NCBI GenBank assembly: GCA_022578965.1
Contig: MU400597.1
Coordinates: 1 to 64,000, forward strand
Source of the DNA: Xylaria sp. FL1777
Taxonomy: Eukaryota > Ascomycota > Sordariomycetes > Xylariales > Xylariaceae
Reading direction: 5' to 3'
DNA length: 64,000 nucleotides
Made by a program: the position numbers and the translations under genes
Shown: in pieces, positions 34,761 through 47,200 of the stretch
How the letters are laid out: every line of letters starts with the position of its first letter
Numbering within the stretch: the stretch's first letter is position 1
Notes under the pieces: model-generated
What the model saw: only the letters and a program-made list of their open reading frames with translations
Told to the model about the DNA's origin: nothing
Databases searched by the model: none

Positions 34761-36626
34761 CTTTTCAATTCGTACAGAAGATATATCTTACTGTGATAGC
34801 TCTCTGCCTAGCAAAGAGACAGGAAGGTTAGAAAATAATCATGGCTAATATCTGTTGTATATAAATACTAGCCCATGGCTAGGGATTTCTCGATGCGTTT
34901 TCACATATTGAGTGATCATGCAGTTCGCCGTAACACCCTTGTGATGTTGGATTGAGAGTGGAGAGACAAAGGGGCATCACGATGATAGCGGCGGCCATTG
35001 TCACGATGTCTGCATCCTACCAAGCTGCTCTAGGAAGCTAGAAGACTGTAGGCGTGAGCGGATCAGGGGACTTGAATAACATGTGCCAAATGACCAGCCT
35101 TCGTGCCCCTGCCAAGCCCTTGTAGGCTGCTCGCGTAGCTATTATGTGCAGGCCACGGCGCCGAGAAATAGCTGCCGGGCACCAATGACAAGCCATATTT
35201 CTGCACGTTTATCCCTGCCTCCACCGGCAGTGTAAGTTAGTGTAGAGGATGTACTAACCTCATTATTGGTCACGGTCTCAAATCAATTGTTATGTCAACT
35301 TGACCCTATGAGACTCACCAAGGTAGCCAATGAATAGAACCGCAGCTCATATACACTCTGGGACACCTAGCGGACAACATTCATCAGCGATACTAAATTG
35401 GCCGGTGTAGTGTAAGTGACAGGGTACATCTTAAGAAGGATTGAGATCCATTTCCTGACCTCCCAAGTTCGGTGGAACTTTAAACAGTACCTACCAGATT
35501 GAACCACCCCAATCCTTCGCTCAAATCAATATATCTACGGACCTGAGAGGCCTAGATTTATATCCTAGTTCAGAAGGCTTGTTTGAGAGGCTGCCCAATT
35601 CGGATATCTCGCTGTATTAGACGCAATGCTGCGTTTGCACGTCGTAAACTGCTATTTATCAACCTGACACTCACAAGCATTACCTATCAAGCTTTCTAGT
35701 GTTGATGCTCTATTAGTATACTAAAACTTGTTGAGGTATATCGCACAGCCGCAGCGCGATCCCATAGGAAGCTGCAGGAAGCAGGTTGACACGAGAAGGT
35801 ATCGTATTGTGCCGTTTACTCCGTGTTCTGTCTTTAGATTATAGGTGTAGTTGTAAGTCGGCGTGTTCTCCAAAAGCGTTGTGCCCACGGTGGATGTTAC
35901 CTTGCTTCTTATACTACTATAGGCGTTATGTAAGTTTAATTCTATTGACTAAATTAATTCATGGGCCGAATCCGGGTTGAAGGTTAATGGATATCTCGGA
36001 TAGTAACCATAATTTTCTTAGGTACCTGTAAGAATTATCTACTCTGGGTATTATTGGTTTTTCGAAATGGGACTTTTGGTAGCCCAATATTAGCGAAGCA
36101 CTGTGAGCAAACAGATTTCGAGCGGATATTGTTGCTTTTGCGCAGACCTCATAGTATGGATCTGAATAAGCTGTACTCTAATCAACAGTTTGGGACCTTT
36201 AGCCCTGTCACATTGGCAGGCTAAGGTTCCATGAAGCTACAAGTTTGTATTATATGGCTTGCTTGATGTTGTTTACTATTTAATAACGAACAAACGCGGG
36301 CTGCGTGGGGAGATCCCTGTTCACAAGCAGTACAGTGGCTGTTGTTTGCAGGACGGGTATATGCAGTATAGCAAGCACTGTTACATTTAAGCTACCAGAC
36401 AACGTCTCTTTGAACACCTCACTCTATATTTTCGAAACCATCCCTAATTTTGCGTCACACTGTCCAAACCAATACACCAGGTCCCAACGTGCTAACAAAT
36501 AGTGATACGTAGTGCAATATCCCTTCGCAAGCTTAGATTCCGCTCCAACCTGTTGAGCTTTGCTTCACCGGTACGGAATACCCTGCAGCTGAGCCTCGTG
36601 GCGTCTAGCTCGACAGAATACACTCC
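34761..36626. other. 1.9-kb intergenic region
   Basis: No supported gene. Frames at 35,786-35,980 and 36,305-36,502 are short, featureless and lack homology I can recognise. The part next to 34,760 should hold the promoter of the secreted fusion gene. Confidence 0.5.
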
Positions 36627-36905
36627 TTAAAGGATAAGGGTCCCGTTCAGAGGTGGTGGAAGTAGACCGTTGCAGCTGCCCTTGTCGTTTTGAATTAGAC
36701 AGTAATGGTCGGGCGATTGTGCGCAGTCGAATGCCATCATGGGTCGAGAGCCCCTACACCTCAAGAACGAGTGCAATGTGTCGCAGACATCGTATATGCC
36801 GGTTTCCCTTGCGCATATACTAATTGCCCTTTGATTTTTCAGGCCGATAGGCGTGCTAATGCTGAGCGCGACGAGCGCAAGGAAGACAAGGACGTGGCGG
36901 AACAT
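36627..36905 (-). CDS. Small secreted six-cysteine protein (effector candidate)
   Basis: Single exon, 92 aa. Residues 1-18 (MFRHVLVFLALVALSIST) form a clear signal peptide. The mature part of about 74 residues has exactly six Cys, spaced for three disulfides, in the contexts ICARE, VCDT, RCRG, DCAQ, YCLI and SCNG. There are no further domains. Such proteins include plant-facing effectors, antifungal peptides and surface proteins, and the sequence alone does not tell which. A TATAAA box on the minus strand about 135 bp upstream supports it as a real transcribed gene. Confidence 0.75.
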   Translation of the reverse strand: MFRHVLVFLALVALSISTPIGLKNQRAISICARETGIYDVCDTLHSFLRCRGSRPMMAFDCAQSPDHYCLIQNDKGSCNGLLPPPLNGTLIL

Positions 36906-37038
36906 TATGTGAGGGGAGAGACGTGATGGGTGGAACTGGGTGATAAAACGGCCAACGAATGAGTGAACTGACTGGTATTTCGTTTTCCCGATAATTTATT
37001 ACTTGTGCCGACTTCCAGAAAAGCCGTTGCCGCCTCTC

Positions 37039-37044
37039 TTTATA
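37039..37044 (-). promoter_or_regulatory. TATA-like box upstream of the six-Cys secreted protein
   Basis: The minus strand reads TATAAA here, about 135 bp before the ATG. It is a reasonable core promoter for a strongly expressed small secreted protein gene. Confidence 0.4.
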
Positions 37045-37073
37045 AATTCGCCGCCTCATGTTGATCATGGTGT

Positions 37074-37460
37074 CTAGGTAGACTTCTCAACTCTTAGCTC
37101 TCCGAAAGGGAGAAACGGAACAACTTGCTCTCCCAGGCTAAATGGAACGACGATCACCGCTCCCGGTTGCTTGGCTTCATCTGTCTTAACCGGCGTCGTA
37201 TATGCTTCCTGTTTGCCCACACGCCAAACATAGATGTTCCCTTGTAAAGAAAAAGCCACCATTTACAAACTTGTTCCCTCGTCCGTGCGACGTCTCAACG
37301 TTGGCTGACTCAATTGGCGCAATTGTAACTCTGTTTCGCCATCGAGCCCAACTTTTACAACGCGCGCCTTAGAAAGAAACCTCTTAAAGACAAAGTGCCA
37401 AGTAATGCGGTGCCCCATGCTGTGACAAGTGTCTCCTTTTGGAGACGGAAGGTATTTCAA
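37074..37460 (-). other. Possible gene relic: one 129-codon frame split by a single stop
   Basis: On the minus strand two frames (65 and 62 codons) are in the same phase and separated only by one TAA, followed directly by ATG. Neither half has a recognised domain. This could be a decayed short gene, an exon of an unrecognised gene, or chance. It lies upstream of the six-Cys gene, so part of it may be promoter. Confidence 0.25.
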
Positions 37461-38534
37461 TAGTTTGAAGCCATCTTCTGGCTATATCCATGGGCCTGGT
37501 TGGCGGGCTATTCATAGTAGCAAACATGTTTATTATTCCTCGAGAACCTTTGTTTCCGGCTCATCCAGCCCTTCCGAATTCATTTAGATGCAAGTGTAAA
37601 CTTTTGGGGTCATATCATGCGGCGTTGGGAGGCCTTATTTAATCGATCCCCTTCATCTACTAAGATCCTAGGACACTAGACGACCATCAGATGCAAAGCT
37701 ATCGTGTAGTAAGCAATTTACATCGTATAACGAGTCATTGGAACTCTATTGTGCCTCAAGGTACCTAGCTATACTTAGGCCGAGCGTAGTTTATCGATCA
37801 TTCTATTAATAGTTGAAGCTGCGGCATAAATTAGTCCGGCCGTAGATTAGTTTACGGAAACATGTGAACATCCAACCGTAGCTTATGTATCCCATGCATC
37901 AAACAAATAATTCAATATCTAGATGACGCTCTGGAAAACTCTTACCATGCCTCTCTTATATCGTACTGGTCGAAGCACTTGCTATACTGAATGTATTTTA
38001 CTATGATGCGCGATCCAGAGCGAACCTATTCTCCGCTGAGGCTCGGGCTGTCGAATGGAACGTAAGCTGCCTCTTCATAAGAGTCTAGGCAGAGTAAAAT
38101 ACACTCCGTCTCCTCTAAAAAAATTGAACAACTAATACTTTGTTTGCGGTGACTAAACGAGAGCTAAGGTTCGCCCTCATTACTATGAAGAATACCGAGG
38201 GTCTGACATATCACCACCATTACAAAGCATATGTCAAAAGCGATAAGATCAGACTTGAAGGGTCTCGTAGTCTAGGTATTCGAACGCATAGGAAAATCAA
38301 AATGCGCCAACTTTGTTTCGTCTCTCTGCCTATCTGTGGCGGATGGCAGAATAGTATCACAGGCATCCGAGCCGCAAAAAGGCTATCGATTCCTATTATT
38401 AGGGAAGAAGTCTATCATTTAGCATCAAAATATACACAATCTTCATTTTACTTATTTCTATTGTATTGAGCTCCTTAAAGATCGGGCGGTACCAAGCCTA
38501 TTCGGCTCGAACGCGACGAACCTGGCTCTATATC
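37461..38534. other. Intergenic region
   Basis: No supported gene. A 109-codon plus frame at 38,140-38,469 has no signal, domain or helix and is left out. Confidence 0.45.
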
Positions 38535-39008
38535 ATGCCACCGCCTTATATTGCTTCACCATCACAACGGCGGTCACCTTTTCAGATCACCAACCGAATT
38601 CTAGAGATAACGAATGCGCACAAGAGTCACGCAGGACAATCTTCATCCCGGCCGATCAACCTGTCGACCAATGGCTGGGGCCAGTACAATGGATTAGACA
38701 AACCCCTAGAGTCGTGGCAGGTTGGGATAACAGTGCTTGTATGCCTCATCGGGGTAGCAATCTTATCGTGGATACTGTATTATTGCTGGAAGTATGGTGC
38801 GCCTCGTCCCACATATCTCGAGACCGCGATGCGAATACAGAAGAAAAACAAGATATATCAATGCAAGGAAATCAGACACCATCCACCGCGTCCGCCTCGA
38901 CGGGTCGTCTCGACGCGCTGGGTAGATCCTGTTGTCGTCGCCGTCGACGAAGAGCTGGCGCGTCCAGATGCAGCAAGGATTCGTTCAAGCTCCTGCTATG
39001 ACGAATGA
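38535..39008 (+). CDS. Single-pass membrane protein, unknown function
   Basis: The frame is 157 aa from the ATG at 38535; the open frame begins earlier but has no upstream ATG. One strong TM helix, about residues 69-90 (VGITVLVCLIGVAILSWILY), separates a Ser/Asn-rich N-terminal part from a basic, Pro-rich C-terminal tail with RHHPPRPPRR. There is no signal peptide, so it is either a type III membrane protein or a tail of a longer spliced gene. I recognise no family. Confidence 0.5.
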   Translation: MPPPYIASPSQRRSPFQITNRILEITNAHKSHAGQSSSRPINLSTNGWGQYNGLDKPLESWQVGITVLVCLIGVAILSWILYYCWKYGAPRPTYLETAMRIQKKNKIYQCKEIRHHPPRPPRRVVSTRWVDPVVVAVDEELARPDAARIRSSSCYDE

Positions 39009-39292
39009 CAAGAATACCACGGGGATAAGATGGGAGAGAGCCATATGAAGAGTGCTGGTGTCGCGTAGCTTGGAAGTGGACATCCCGAGAACTGGACGAA
39101 AGCGATAGAAGGTCGAAGAGTTTATATGTCGGAATGTAGAATATAACATTTATTAAGAAGAAATGTAATTATAACCAATATAGAAGTAAAGGGTAAATGG
39201 TAGGATGTAGTCTCCATTTGACGGTAGACACGTCCTGAAAACATGTATATCAAGGATATCCAATCTTAATATCGCTCACATTGGGAATAATA

Positions 39293-41050
39293 TCACCTGC
39301 GTATATAGAATCCGCCTTGACCATAGGCCTCGTCTTTAATCTCGGCCCTATCTGTACGAATACCTGCCCGGTGAACAGGAAAGCTATCAACGTGTCTCTG
39401 CATCTGAGACCGTAGGCCGACGTATCGATCTGTCATACTTCTTTGAGCCTTCTCGGTCGAAAATGACTGGAGGCTCACATCGGGTTGCCACATTTCCCGA
39501 CTTAAACTTGCGATTGCGATTTCTTTGTCACGAGAATCGGTGGCGAGAGTTTCAGGAGGCAGCCTTGGCTGCGGAGTAGGTCTCAGTAGCGCCATTACTA
39601 TTACTTTCAGTTTAGCATTAAAGAATGTCGTATTTTCCCCAAAATCGTACAAAATATGTACGGTAGCCACTTTCCGTTGAACGACCATGGGGGACGCATA
39701 GGGTGACGGGCCGATGGCGATAATAGCTTCGTGCCAGCCGTAGAGTCTCTCATTTGTAGCCTCACTCTTCTCAATGGCTGCCCAGCCAATATAGGTGCCA
39801 CTAAGACGAAGTAACATGTCTTCAGCAACATTAGACAGATTTGCGGTCGGCATAGCTCGACTCTGACCGGTTCCAGGGACTACTTTTCCACTAAATTTCA
39901 TGGGAAATGGTTTTTCGGGGCCGGAATCATTGCCGATAATATCAGGCAGTTTACCATTTGTGTTCTCGTTTTGAAAGGAGATGTACGTAACATCTCTCTC
40001 AGCATCGAAATTTTCCTCCAAATTGTCGAATTGGTCTTGTATATAGCTTTGCGTTACAGCTACCTCCACGGCGTGATTTTTCATGAACTCGGGCTTCAAG
40101 TACTCCATTTTGTCCTGAACGACGGTCTGGACTGGCCCAACAACCCTTTGAACGTACTGATTGCCGATCACGGATGCCGCCTTCAGCCCAATTTCAAGAG
40201 GTAAAGTTGTCAGGCTTGCACCACGTAAAACGCTAACGTCAGACGACGTGCTCGCAAGTCGAAAGGTAGGGGAAGGGCAGAGTAATTTCTTAGAGTTTTC
40301 TCCGGTGCACATGACTATTCGCAAATAGCCATCTGCGGCCACAGCCGGAATGCGCAGAACGCACGTTTCCCGTATGATGTGCTTAGATAGATGCTTATCC
40401 TTCGCGGCCTTTTTCAGGAATTTCTTGATGTCCCTCTGCCACGCTCGCTCATCACCGCTAGGGACACTGGACGCCAACGCTTCAACAGAAGGCGTGACAT
40501 CAATCCAATTCGACGTTGTCCTCATAAAGGCGCTCGCAGCCATGCCCATACTTCCGGAGAATCCTTTCCTCTGGATCCAAAATGACCGGTCCGAGGGGAG
40601 TACAGTGTCCCCGAAGACACTGATAGAGACATTGGTCGAGGGGCCCTTGTAGTACACTAACGCCGACGAGTGACGAAGTATGCTGTAGTGCTTGGTGGAT
40701 TCAAAGGGATGGGACATCAGACCTCCTGCGAAGTATACTGTCTCGTCTACGACACTCTTCCATCTCGAGCTAGATGAAACGCGAGTGTCTGGCTCGAGAG
40801 GAGAAGAAGCGACTGAGAGGTTGGAGGGACTCGACACAAGCACTGGACTTGGCTTCTGCTCCTGGGGTACAAAGGGGCGCGAGTCTTGATTTGGATGAGG
40901 CTCCTTGACGGCTTTTATTGCCGAAGATGACTTATCCAAGACGGGAATTGGCTCAAGATACTCATCGATCAAGTCATCAAGAGGATCATAAGATTCCAGG
41001 GGAGGTTTCGCAGCTGTTTGGGCCACGGGTTTCCGCGGTATTTTGTTCAT
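39293..41050 (-). CDS. LipA/NB-ARC-labelled fungal protein with riboflavin-kinase-like C-terminal domain
   Basis: Single exon, 585 aa from the ATG at 41050 (the upstream frame has no ATG). The N-terminus is disordered and Pro/Ser-rich. A block YFAGGLMSHPFESTKHYSIL with WIQRKGFSGSMGM and SNWIDVTPSV follows; I remember it from fungal proteins labelled 'LipA and NB-ARC domain'. From about residue 388 the sequence reads FSGKVVPGTGQSRAMPTANL, then GTYIGWAAIE and KVATVHILYDFGE. This follows the order of flavokinase strands (G-x-V-x-x-G-x-G ... P-T-A-N ... G-V-Y). The flavokinase metal/phosphate PTAN motif is present. Whether it binds riboflavin is unknown. Name recall is from memory and uncertain. 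Confidence 0.75.
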   Translation of the reverse strand: MNKIPRKPVAQTAAKPPLESYDPLDDLIDEYLEPIPVLDKSSSAIKAVKEPHPNQDSRPFVPQEQKPSPVLVSSPSNLSVASSPLEPDTRVSSSSRWKSVVDETVYFAGGLMSHPFESTKHYSILRHSSALVYYKGPSTNVSISVFGDTVLPSDRSFWIQRKGFSGSMGMAASAFMRTTSNWIDVTPSVEALASSVPSGDERAWQRDIKKFLKKAAKDKHLSKHIIRETCVLRIPAVAADGYLRIVMCTGENSKKLLCPSPTFRLASTSSDVSVLRGASLTTLPLEIGLKAASVIGNQYVQRVVGPVQTVVQDKMEYLKPEFMKNHAVEVAVTQSYIQDQFDNLEENFDAERDVTYISFQNENTNGKLPDIIGNDSGPEKPFPMKFSGKVVPGTGQSRAMPTANLSNVAEDMLLRLSGTYIGWAAIEKSEATNERLYGWHEAIIAIGPSPYASPMVVQRKVATVHILYDFGENTTFFNAKLKVIVMALLRPTPQPRLPPETLATDSRDKEIAIASLSREMWQPDVSLQSFSTEKAQRSMTDRYVGLRSQMQRHVDSFPVHRAGIRTDRAEIKDEAYGQGGFYIRR

Positions 41051-41810
41051 GTCTCGACACACTTTCTTGAACCACTAAACGGCGATACCATAGTCGATGG
41101 GTGAGCTTCTTAATGAAGAGGTCGTAGGGTTCAATACATTAATAGTATCAAACAGCCTGTATCAATTCTAAGTCGGAAGTCTGGGAGGTTCCGGACGACC
41201 CGATTACGAACTACGTAATGGTTGGTCTAGGTCAGGTAGGTAAGGCGTCTATAGGATTACCGTTCTACTACATACTGCGTAGATAACAAAGCACACCAGC
41301 TTCTAGTTGTTTCATTGGCGCTGTAATGTATAATGCTACCAGAATAAAGGACTTCTCTAATGGAGCAGAAGCTTCCATCAGTGGTCAATTCTGGCGTGGT
41401 ATTGTGGATATGGTTTCGGACAAATCGGAAGCCAGCTGGTACCTCCCTTAGTATAGGTACATGAACCCGGCCCACATACACATGTGCATTTTATCCACTA
41501 TACCCACTAAAAGCTTCTAGTACGTATACCTTAATAGAGCTCTGGAACACCCCTAGTCCACCTAAGTACCTAGGTAGGTACCTAGCTGTTGCGATAACGA
41601 AGCTTCACGCAAGGAATCCCATGCCATTTCTTCCATCTTTTACTTTCATTAAAACATCTCTACTCTCTTCATTCTGCATCAGGGCCGACTGCCAGAATGT
41701 AGATGGAGACGGCACCTACCCAGCGTCAAGCTGCTTCATCGTCTTTAATCCATCCATAGGATCAACTCCATAGGCCAGCAGCTCATCTCGATAAGGCTGC
41801 CGCTGTTACC
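41051..41810. other. Divergent promoter region between the flavokinase-like gene and ATG17
   Basis: 760 bp, no gene. A dense palindromic run of the form AGTACCTAGGTAGGTACCT lies at about 41,566-41,584, some 230 bp before the ATG17 start. AGGTAGG also occurs near 41,235 on the other gene's side. Confidence 0.55.
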
Positions 41811-43433
41811 ATGGCTTCGACAAGTTCAACCTCGTCCCGTTCGGCGTCACGCCCGACATCACGCCCAACATCACGCCCTGCCTCCCTCCTCATCCCTCCC
41901 TCCTACCTCGACTCCGTTCCTGTCGAGACCCTCGTCCAGCACCTGCTTGATGCCAAGCGCTCGCTATCCTCGATGAGGCTTGTTCTGCGTGCAAACGAGC
42001 TCGTCCATGTCGCCCGCCAGGCACACGAAGAGTCCGTTATTCTCTCAGCGCAGACCCAGTTCCTGCGCCGCGGCATCAGCGAGCAGATGCGGCTGCTTTT
42101 GCGCATACGCAAGGATCTGATGCGCACCTACGACGACGGCAAGCGAGAATTCAAACAGATCATTAAGACCTTGGACGTTGCCAACGGCCGGCTAGAGGAC
42201 ACTATGAACGTCCTCCGTGGCCGGGGAGTGAACAGTGCTTTCCGCCCACCAGGCGAAGAGAAGCGGAGCTTGCTCGATTTTGTAGACGAGGCTCAGGTGC
42301 ATAGGATGAGAGAAGCACTAAAGGAGAATATCCAGGCCCTACAGGTAATCATTACCCCGTGTACAGCCTGTGGGGGCTGATTGATGTTCGATCATAAGCG
42401 CGCATATCATTAACCATGCTTCATCTAGTCCACACAGCAATCTTTCGATAGAGACCTCCTCCAGTTCGAAGCCGACTTACGTAACCTTAAAGCTATTATA
42501 GCCTCCGCTACTTTGCCCACATCTCCCTCCGTCTCGTCGAGCGGTCCTCCGCTTTTACATCTGCTATCTTCCATGATCGATAACTCGCATGCTATGGCTG
42601 AGCTCCTTACCTCTTTGACGAAACACTTTGACCTCTGCGTCACCGCCGTACGAACGACCGAAGGGGGGCCAGCTCTCGCTAGGATTAAAGCTGCCGAGGC
42701 AACTCAGTCCCAAGAAGGAGATGATGTGTCCATCTCAGGTGTAATAACTGACCAGGAATCGCATATGCCTGATTTGGGGCCATTGTCACCTGAAGATAGG
42801 GCGCAAATGCTTGAAGTACTTGTCCAGGATTCTTCCGAAGTGGAAGATGTAGTACAGGAGTTAAATGAACGTCTTCAAGCGGTGGAAGCTGAGTTTAGTA
42901 ACTTGGATGAGCGCACAACTCAGATCAAGTTAGGCTATCTTAGCACACTAGATGCGTTCCGCACTTTGGAAGACATTGGTACCAGAATCCAGAGCTACAT
43001 ATCTGCGGAGAACGAGTTTCGAGACAGGTGGGTAGAGGAACAGGAGACAATACATGATAAGATGTCCGAGATGGAAGACTTGAGAATATTCTATGAGAAG
43101 TACGCTGGCACATACGATCATCTCATCCTTGAAGTCGAGCGACGGAGAGGAGTTGAAGAAAAGATATTAGGTATATGGAGACGAGCGAAAGAGAGTGTTG
43201 ATAGGATTATTGATGTGGACAGTAAGCAGCGAGACTTATTCCGTCAAGAGGTTGCGGATCATTTGCCCACAGACTTGTGGCCGGGTATGGACGATCCTAT
43301 CTTAAAATGGGACGTCGTACCCTCTACGGACATCGGGTCGGATCATCGGGTATCTGGAGGCACCCCAGCTCTAGAAAAGAGCGTTATTGAAGGGGCGAGA
43401 AGGCGTCACCGCTTTGTGGAAAGCGGACAATAG
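41811..43433 (+). CDS. ATG17: Autophagy-related protein 17 (Atg17)
   Basis: Scaffold of the Atg1 kinase complex at the phagophore assembly site. In yeast it dimerises and works with Atg29-Atg31 and Atg13 to start autophagosome formation. Exons 41811-42344 and 42429-43433 join in phase 0 across an 84-bp GT-AG intron to give 512 aa. The N-terminus is Ser/Pro-rich with a small TSRP repeat. Long amphipathic helices follow: LVQHLLDAKRSLSSMRLVLR, the LRRGISEQMRLL segment, QSFDRDLLQFEADLRNLK, then a central low-complexity linker and VVQELNERLQAVEAEF. The conserved C-terminal FYEKYAGTYDHLILEVERRR is diagnostic of filamentous-fungal Atg17. The length is normal for these fungi and longer than the yeast protein. 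Confidence 0.93.
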
Positions 43434-44234
43434 GCTTCAGGGATTGCTGGCGTTTGATATTGGGGGGAAACTCGAACTAAGTGCTAATGATCTAGAACCA
43501 CGATGATTGGTATCGGCGTTTCTGACGGTTTTGGTCTGCGCAGGGGTTGGGGTGCTGTAACATGCTTTTGGGTTTATTGTTTTCACCTAGTCTTCTTCCT
43601 AAAGCAAATAGTCGATAACATTGCTAAAGAGTCCATTCCACTCCCTACCTAACCCGTCACGAGCTATTCTCCGCGCGACACACCAGCCATTGTGCGAACC
43701 GGCTCCCTCGGTGAGACTGGTTAGATACGCGACTAGTTATACTTCAGCAGTATTCCTAAACTAGCTCCGGGGTAATCCGCAATCAGTGGACAGCCTGCTC
43801 GAATTTGAGAGAAACCACCCCTGAGGTCTCTCAGTTAAGGTACGCTACACCTCGTAATAGAACACTAATCCGGTCCTCTATGCTACATTATTAAAAACAT
43901 AGTTAGAAATTGAAGACAAGGTACAAGACAACTTTTCTGACGAGATAGTCCACAGCACAAGCATGGAACTCGGCCGACTAGGACTAGACATAGTTGGGTA
44001 TTGCAGATCACATGCATCAAGAGATAGTCCCGTCCGTATTCGATTTGCAATGATTGCTTGTGAGATGCATTAGCAGTTAGAGCTATCTTCGTAAGTATTA
44101 CTAAGATTCCTAAATATCCCACTAGAAACAATATCTTGACTTCATTGATCGACTTGACTCCCTAAGTAGCACCTACTCAATATCGCGCTTCTTCCAGTAA
44201 CCCAGGAGGAACACGCTATCGAAAAGCCCAACGT
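43434..44234. other. Convergent intergenic region between ATG17 and the copper ATPase
   Basis: Both neighbours end here, so it holds 3' UTRs and terminators. No gene supported; an 82-codon minus frame at 43,883-44,131 has no recognisable feature. Confidence 0.5.
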
Positions 44235-47200
44235 TCAGTTTCGGCGTAGGTTGAGCAGCAGCATTGTTAGAGCAGCGATGATAACTGGCAAGATGCTGAC
44301 AAGCTCGCCTGCACCCGCATAAGCAGGTGCAATACGAACCCGGACAAAGGCGCCAGCGGCGAGAAGAATAGCAAAGACGTTGTAGATGGCCGACCAGACG
44401 AAGTTGAATGTAGTGCGGATAAAGGCAGCACGGCTGACCTCGATAAGGAAAGGGATGCCGCCGAGTCCCGAGAGCAGTACTACATCGGCAGCACTGCGTG
44501 TGACCTCGCTAGAGATGGTATCACTGAGTTGGACACCAATATCGGCCTGAGCCACGGCCACTGCGTCGTTCGTCCCATCCCCACAAAACATTACCACTTT
44601 GCCTAGCTGGGCCATGAGTCCAGTCACATACGCTTGCTTCTCAGTAGGGCTTTGCTGTGAGGCAACGTTCCCTCGGTCAATACCCACGGCTGCCGCAATA
44701 GCTTGTACGGCTTTGTTCTGGTCTCCGGAGACAAGGTGGACACTGATGCCATCTTCACGCAGTTTTGCAACAGTTGTGGCCGCGTCAAATCGAAGCCGCG
44801 TTCGTAAACCATAAACGGCAATGGGAGTCGAGTCTTGCGTTACGATAAATATGCTCATGCCATCATCTAGCATCTTACGGACTTCTGTTAGGGCATCTGT
44901 GCGGGTCCAGTTCGCATTCCCTGCACGAACTATAACGCCGGACATGTGACCCTCAATACCAGCTCCAGGGATGCTCTGTACATTCGTGACTAGTGGAGAT
45001 GGCTGGGTATCAGGCCCCAAGTGCTTTGCGATTGCTACTGAGACGGGATGTTGGCTGTCGCCGATGAGCGCTCTTGTGATGGCACGGGCATTCGCAATAT
45101 CCTTGTCGAAGAACTCTTCAGCAACAATGTCGAGCTCCGGCTCTGTAAGGGTACCCGTTTTATCGAAAACGACATCTGTAACTTTCCTTGAGCGTTCTGT
45201 GCACTCAGCTGATTTCACGATGACACCACCACGTGCGGCGATTCCGTTGGCGATAACGAGAACCATAGGAACAGCCAGACCTAGGCCACATGGGCAGGAG
45301 ACAGCAAGGACGGCAACAGCGTATGTAATAGCAGTAGCCACCGCCTCGCCACCCGTCTGATGTCTCACTTTGACACCAACAATAGTCCAAATGATAAAAA
45401 CCACTACAGCTATTGTTAGCACCGTGGGTAAGAACCAGCTTGCCACTCTATCAGCAATTTCTTGAACTCGTGGCCGCGAGCTACTGGCATCTTCCACGAG
45501 CTTAGCTATATCCGTAATTGTGTTCTTGCCAGGAAGTCGAGTTAACCGCACGACAAGCGTACCAGAACCATTAATTGTACCAGCGATGAGAGATGCCCCT
45601 GGTCCTTTAGGAACTGGCAAGCTCTCTCCGGTAACCATGGATTCATCAACTTCGCTGACCCCTGATATGACTGTCCCATCTGTCGGGATTCGGCTGTGGG
45701 GTGTGACTTTGAAAATATCGCCAAATTGTAGAAGCCGTGAATCAATATCACGGTCCGCTCCATTCTCGACAAGAATAGCAGTGCTAGCCTGTAAGGAGCG
45801 CACAGATACGGATGCGACAGCTCGAATGCGGGCATAACTAGCAACGAGACGGCCGAGCATGATCAATGAGATGAGGAGTGAACTTGTCTCGAAAAATGAT
45901 GCCGTTTCTAAAGGTGCGCCTGATATGAGATACCCAAAAGCGACGATAGAGTAAACATATGCAGCCGTGATGGCAACCACAACCAGCATATCGAGTTCGA
46001 GTACTCCATATCGAATCAAGGATTGCAGGGCAGGCTTATAGAAAACGGGCACGGCTAGAAACTGAACCAAACTACCCAGGACTAGTGTGATTATCGCCTT
46101 CGTGCGTTCCTCGACATGAGTCTCGCCCCAGGCAAGAACCAGTACGGGAATCGTAAAAATAAAAGACGTAGTAGTCAACACTAAAAGAGTGATAAATCGC
46201 TTACGCCCTGAAGCAAGCTGCTGGTCATTCTGAGGAGGTGCAAGCACGACCGGTAGGTATCCAATCTTCTGGAAAAGCTCTCGGGCTCCTATGGTTGTGG
46301 GATTATAGTGAATGCGGACAGTTTTCTTGTTGAGAACTACTACGTCCTGAATACCGTCCAAGTCTAACTGGGCGAGAGCTGTGGAGGCTTCCGAACCAGA
46401 GGTTAGGACAGTAATAGATTCATCGCCACTCATCACAGCAATCTGAAAGCCAGTGGCTTCTCGTGTCTTCGTCAGAATCGAGTCCAAGTCTAGGACAGGG
46501 TTCATAGTGAAATCTGCATGACCTTGTAGGTAGTTGACGCGAACTAAGATTCAAGTTAGCAACTCATTTCTGTCAGATTTGTAGAGCCCTCGATGCTTGT
46601 TCAGTCCTGCAGACCTATATCGAGACAGAACCGATAAAACTGCTGTTGGGTTCATTTAGAGTAGGAACTTACTGTTATGCACACCATTGGCCGCGAGGTT
46701 CCGCGCTAGATTCTCGCTACAGCCATTGCAAGTCATGCCAGAAACACCGATACGGATTGCCTTGCCGCTACCTCTCTCAACGTCTATCGCTTTATCTCCC
46801 TCGTCGATTCCCGGTTCCGCGAGTTGGTACTGCTTCATCGTACTGCAACATGGATCCGGGAGCTTGGCGTTACTTTGACAGCACTCATCACGACAGCCCG
46901 CGGATGGGCTGTCATCTATAGAGCAGCTAGACTTTTCCTCGCTGCAACACAAGCCACCAGGTCTGGGATTACTACTGCATCCAGCTCCAGACTTCTGTCC
47001 GGTACCACAGCAGTTATTAAGCCCCGGTCTAACACCAGCATTTTCCGACTTCGTCTTGCTATTACAGCAACTATCAGTCTGCTTCTTGCTGCTACAACAG
47101 CCATCAGACTGTTCATCACAACCCTTGGGGTTAATAGGCTCCTGAGAACTATTGCGACACTGGCGCTGACCTTTGCTGCCATCGGTAGAGCAGCAACCCG

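Noticed and set aside
38140..38469. Plus-strand 109-codon frame
   Set aside because: No signal, helix or family; composition like intergenic DNA.
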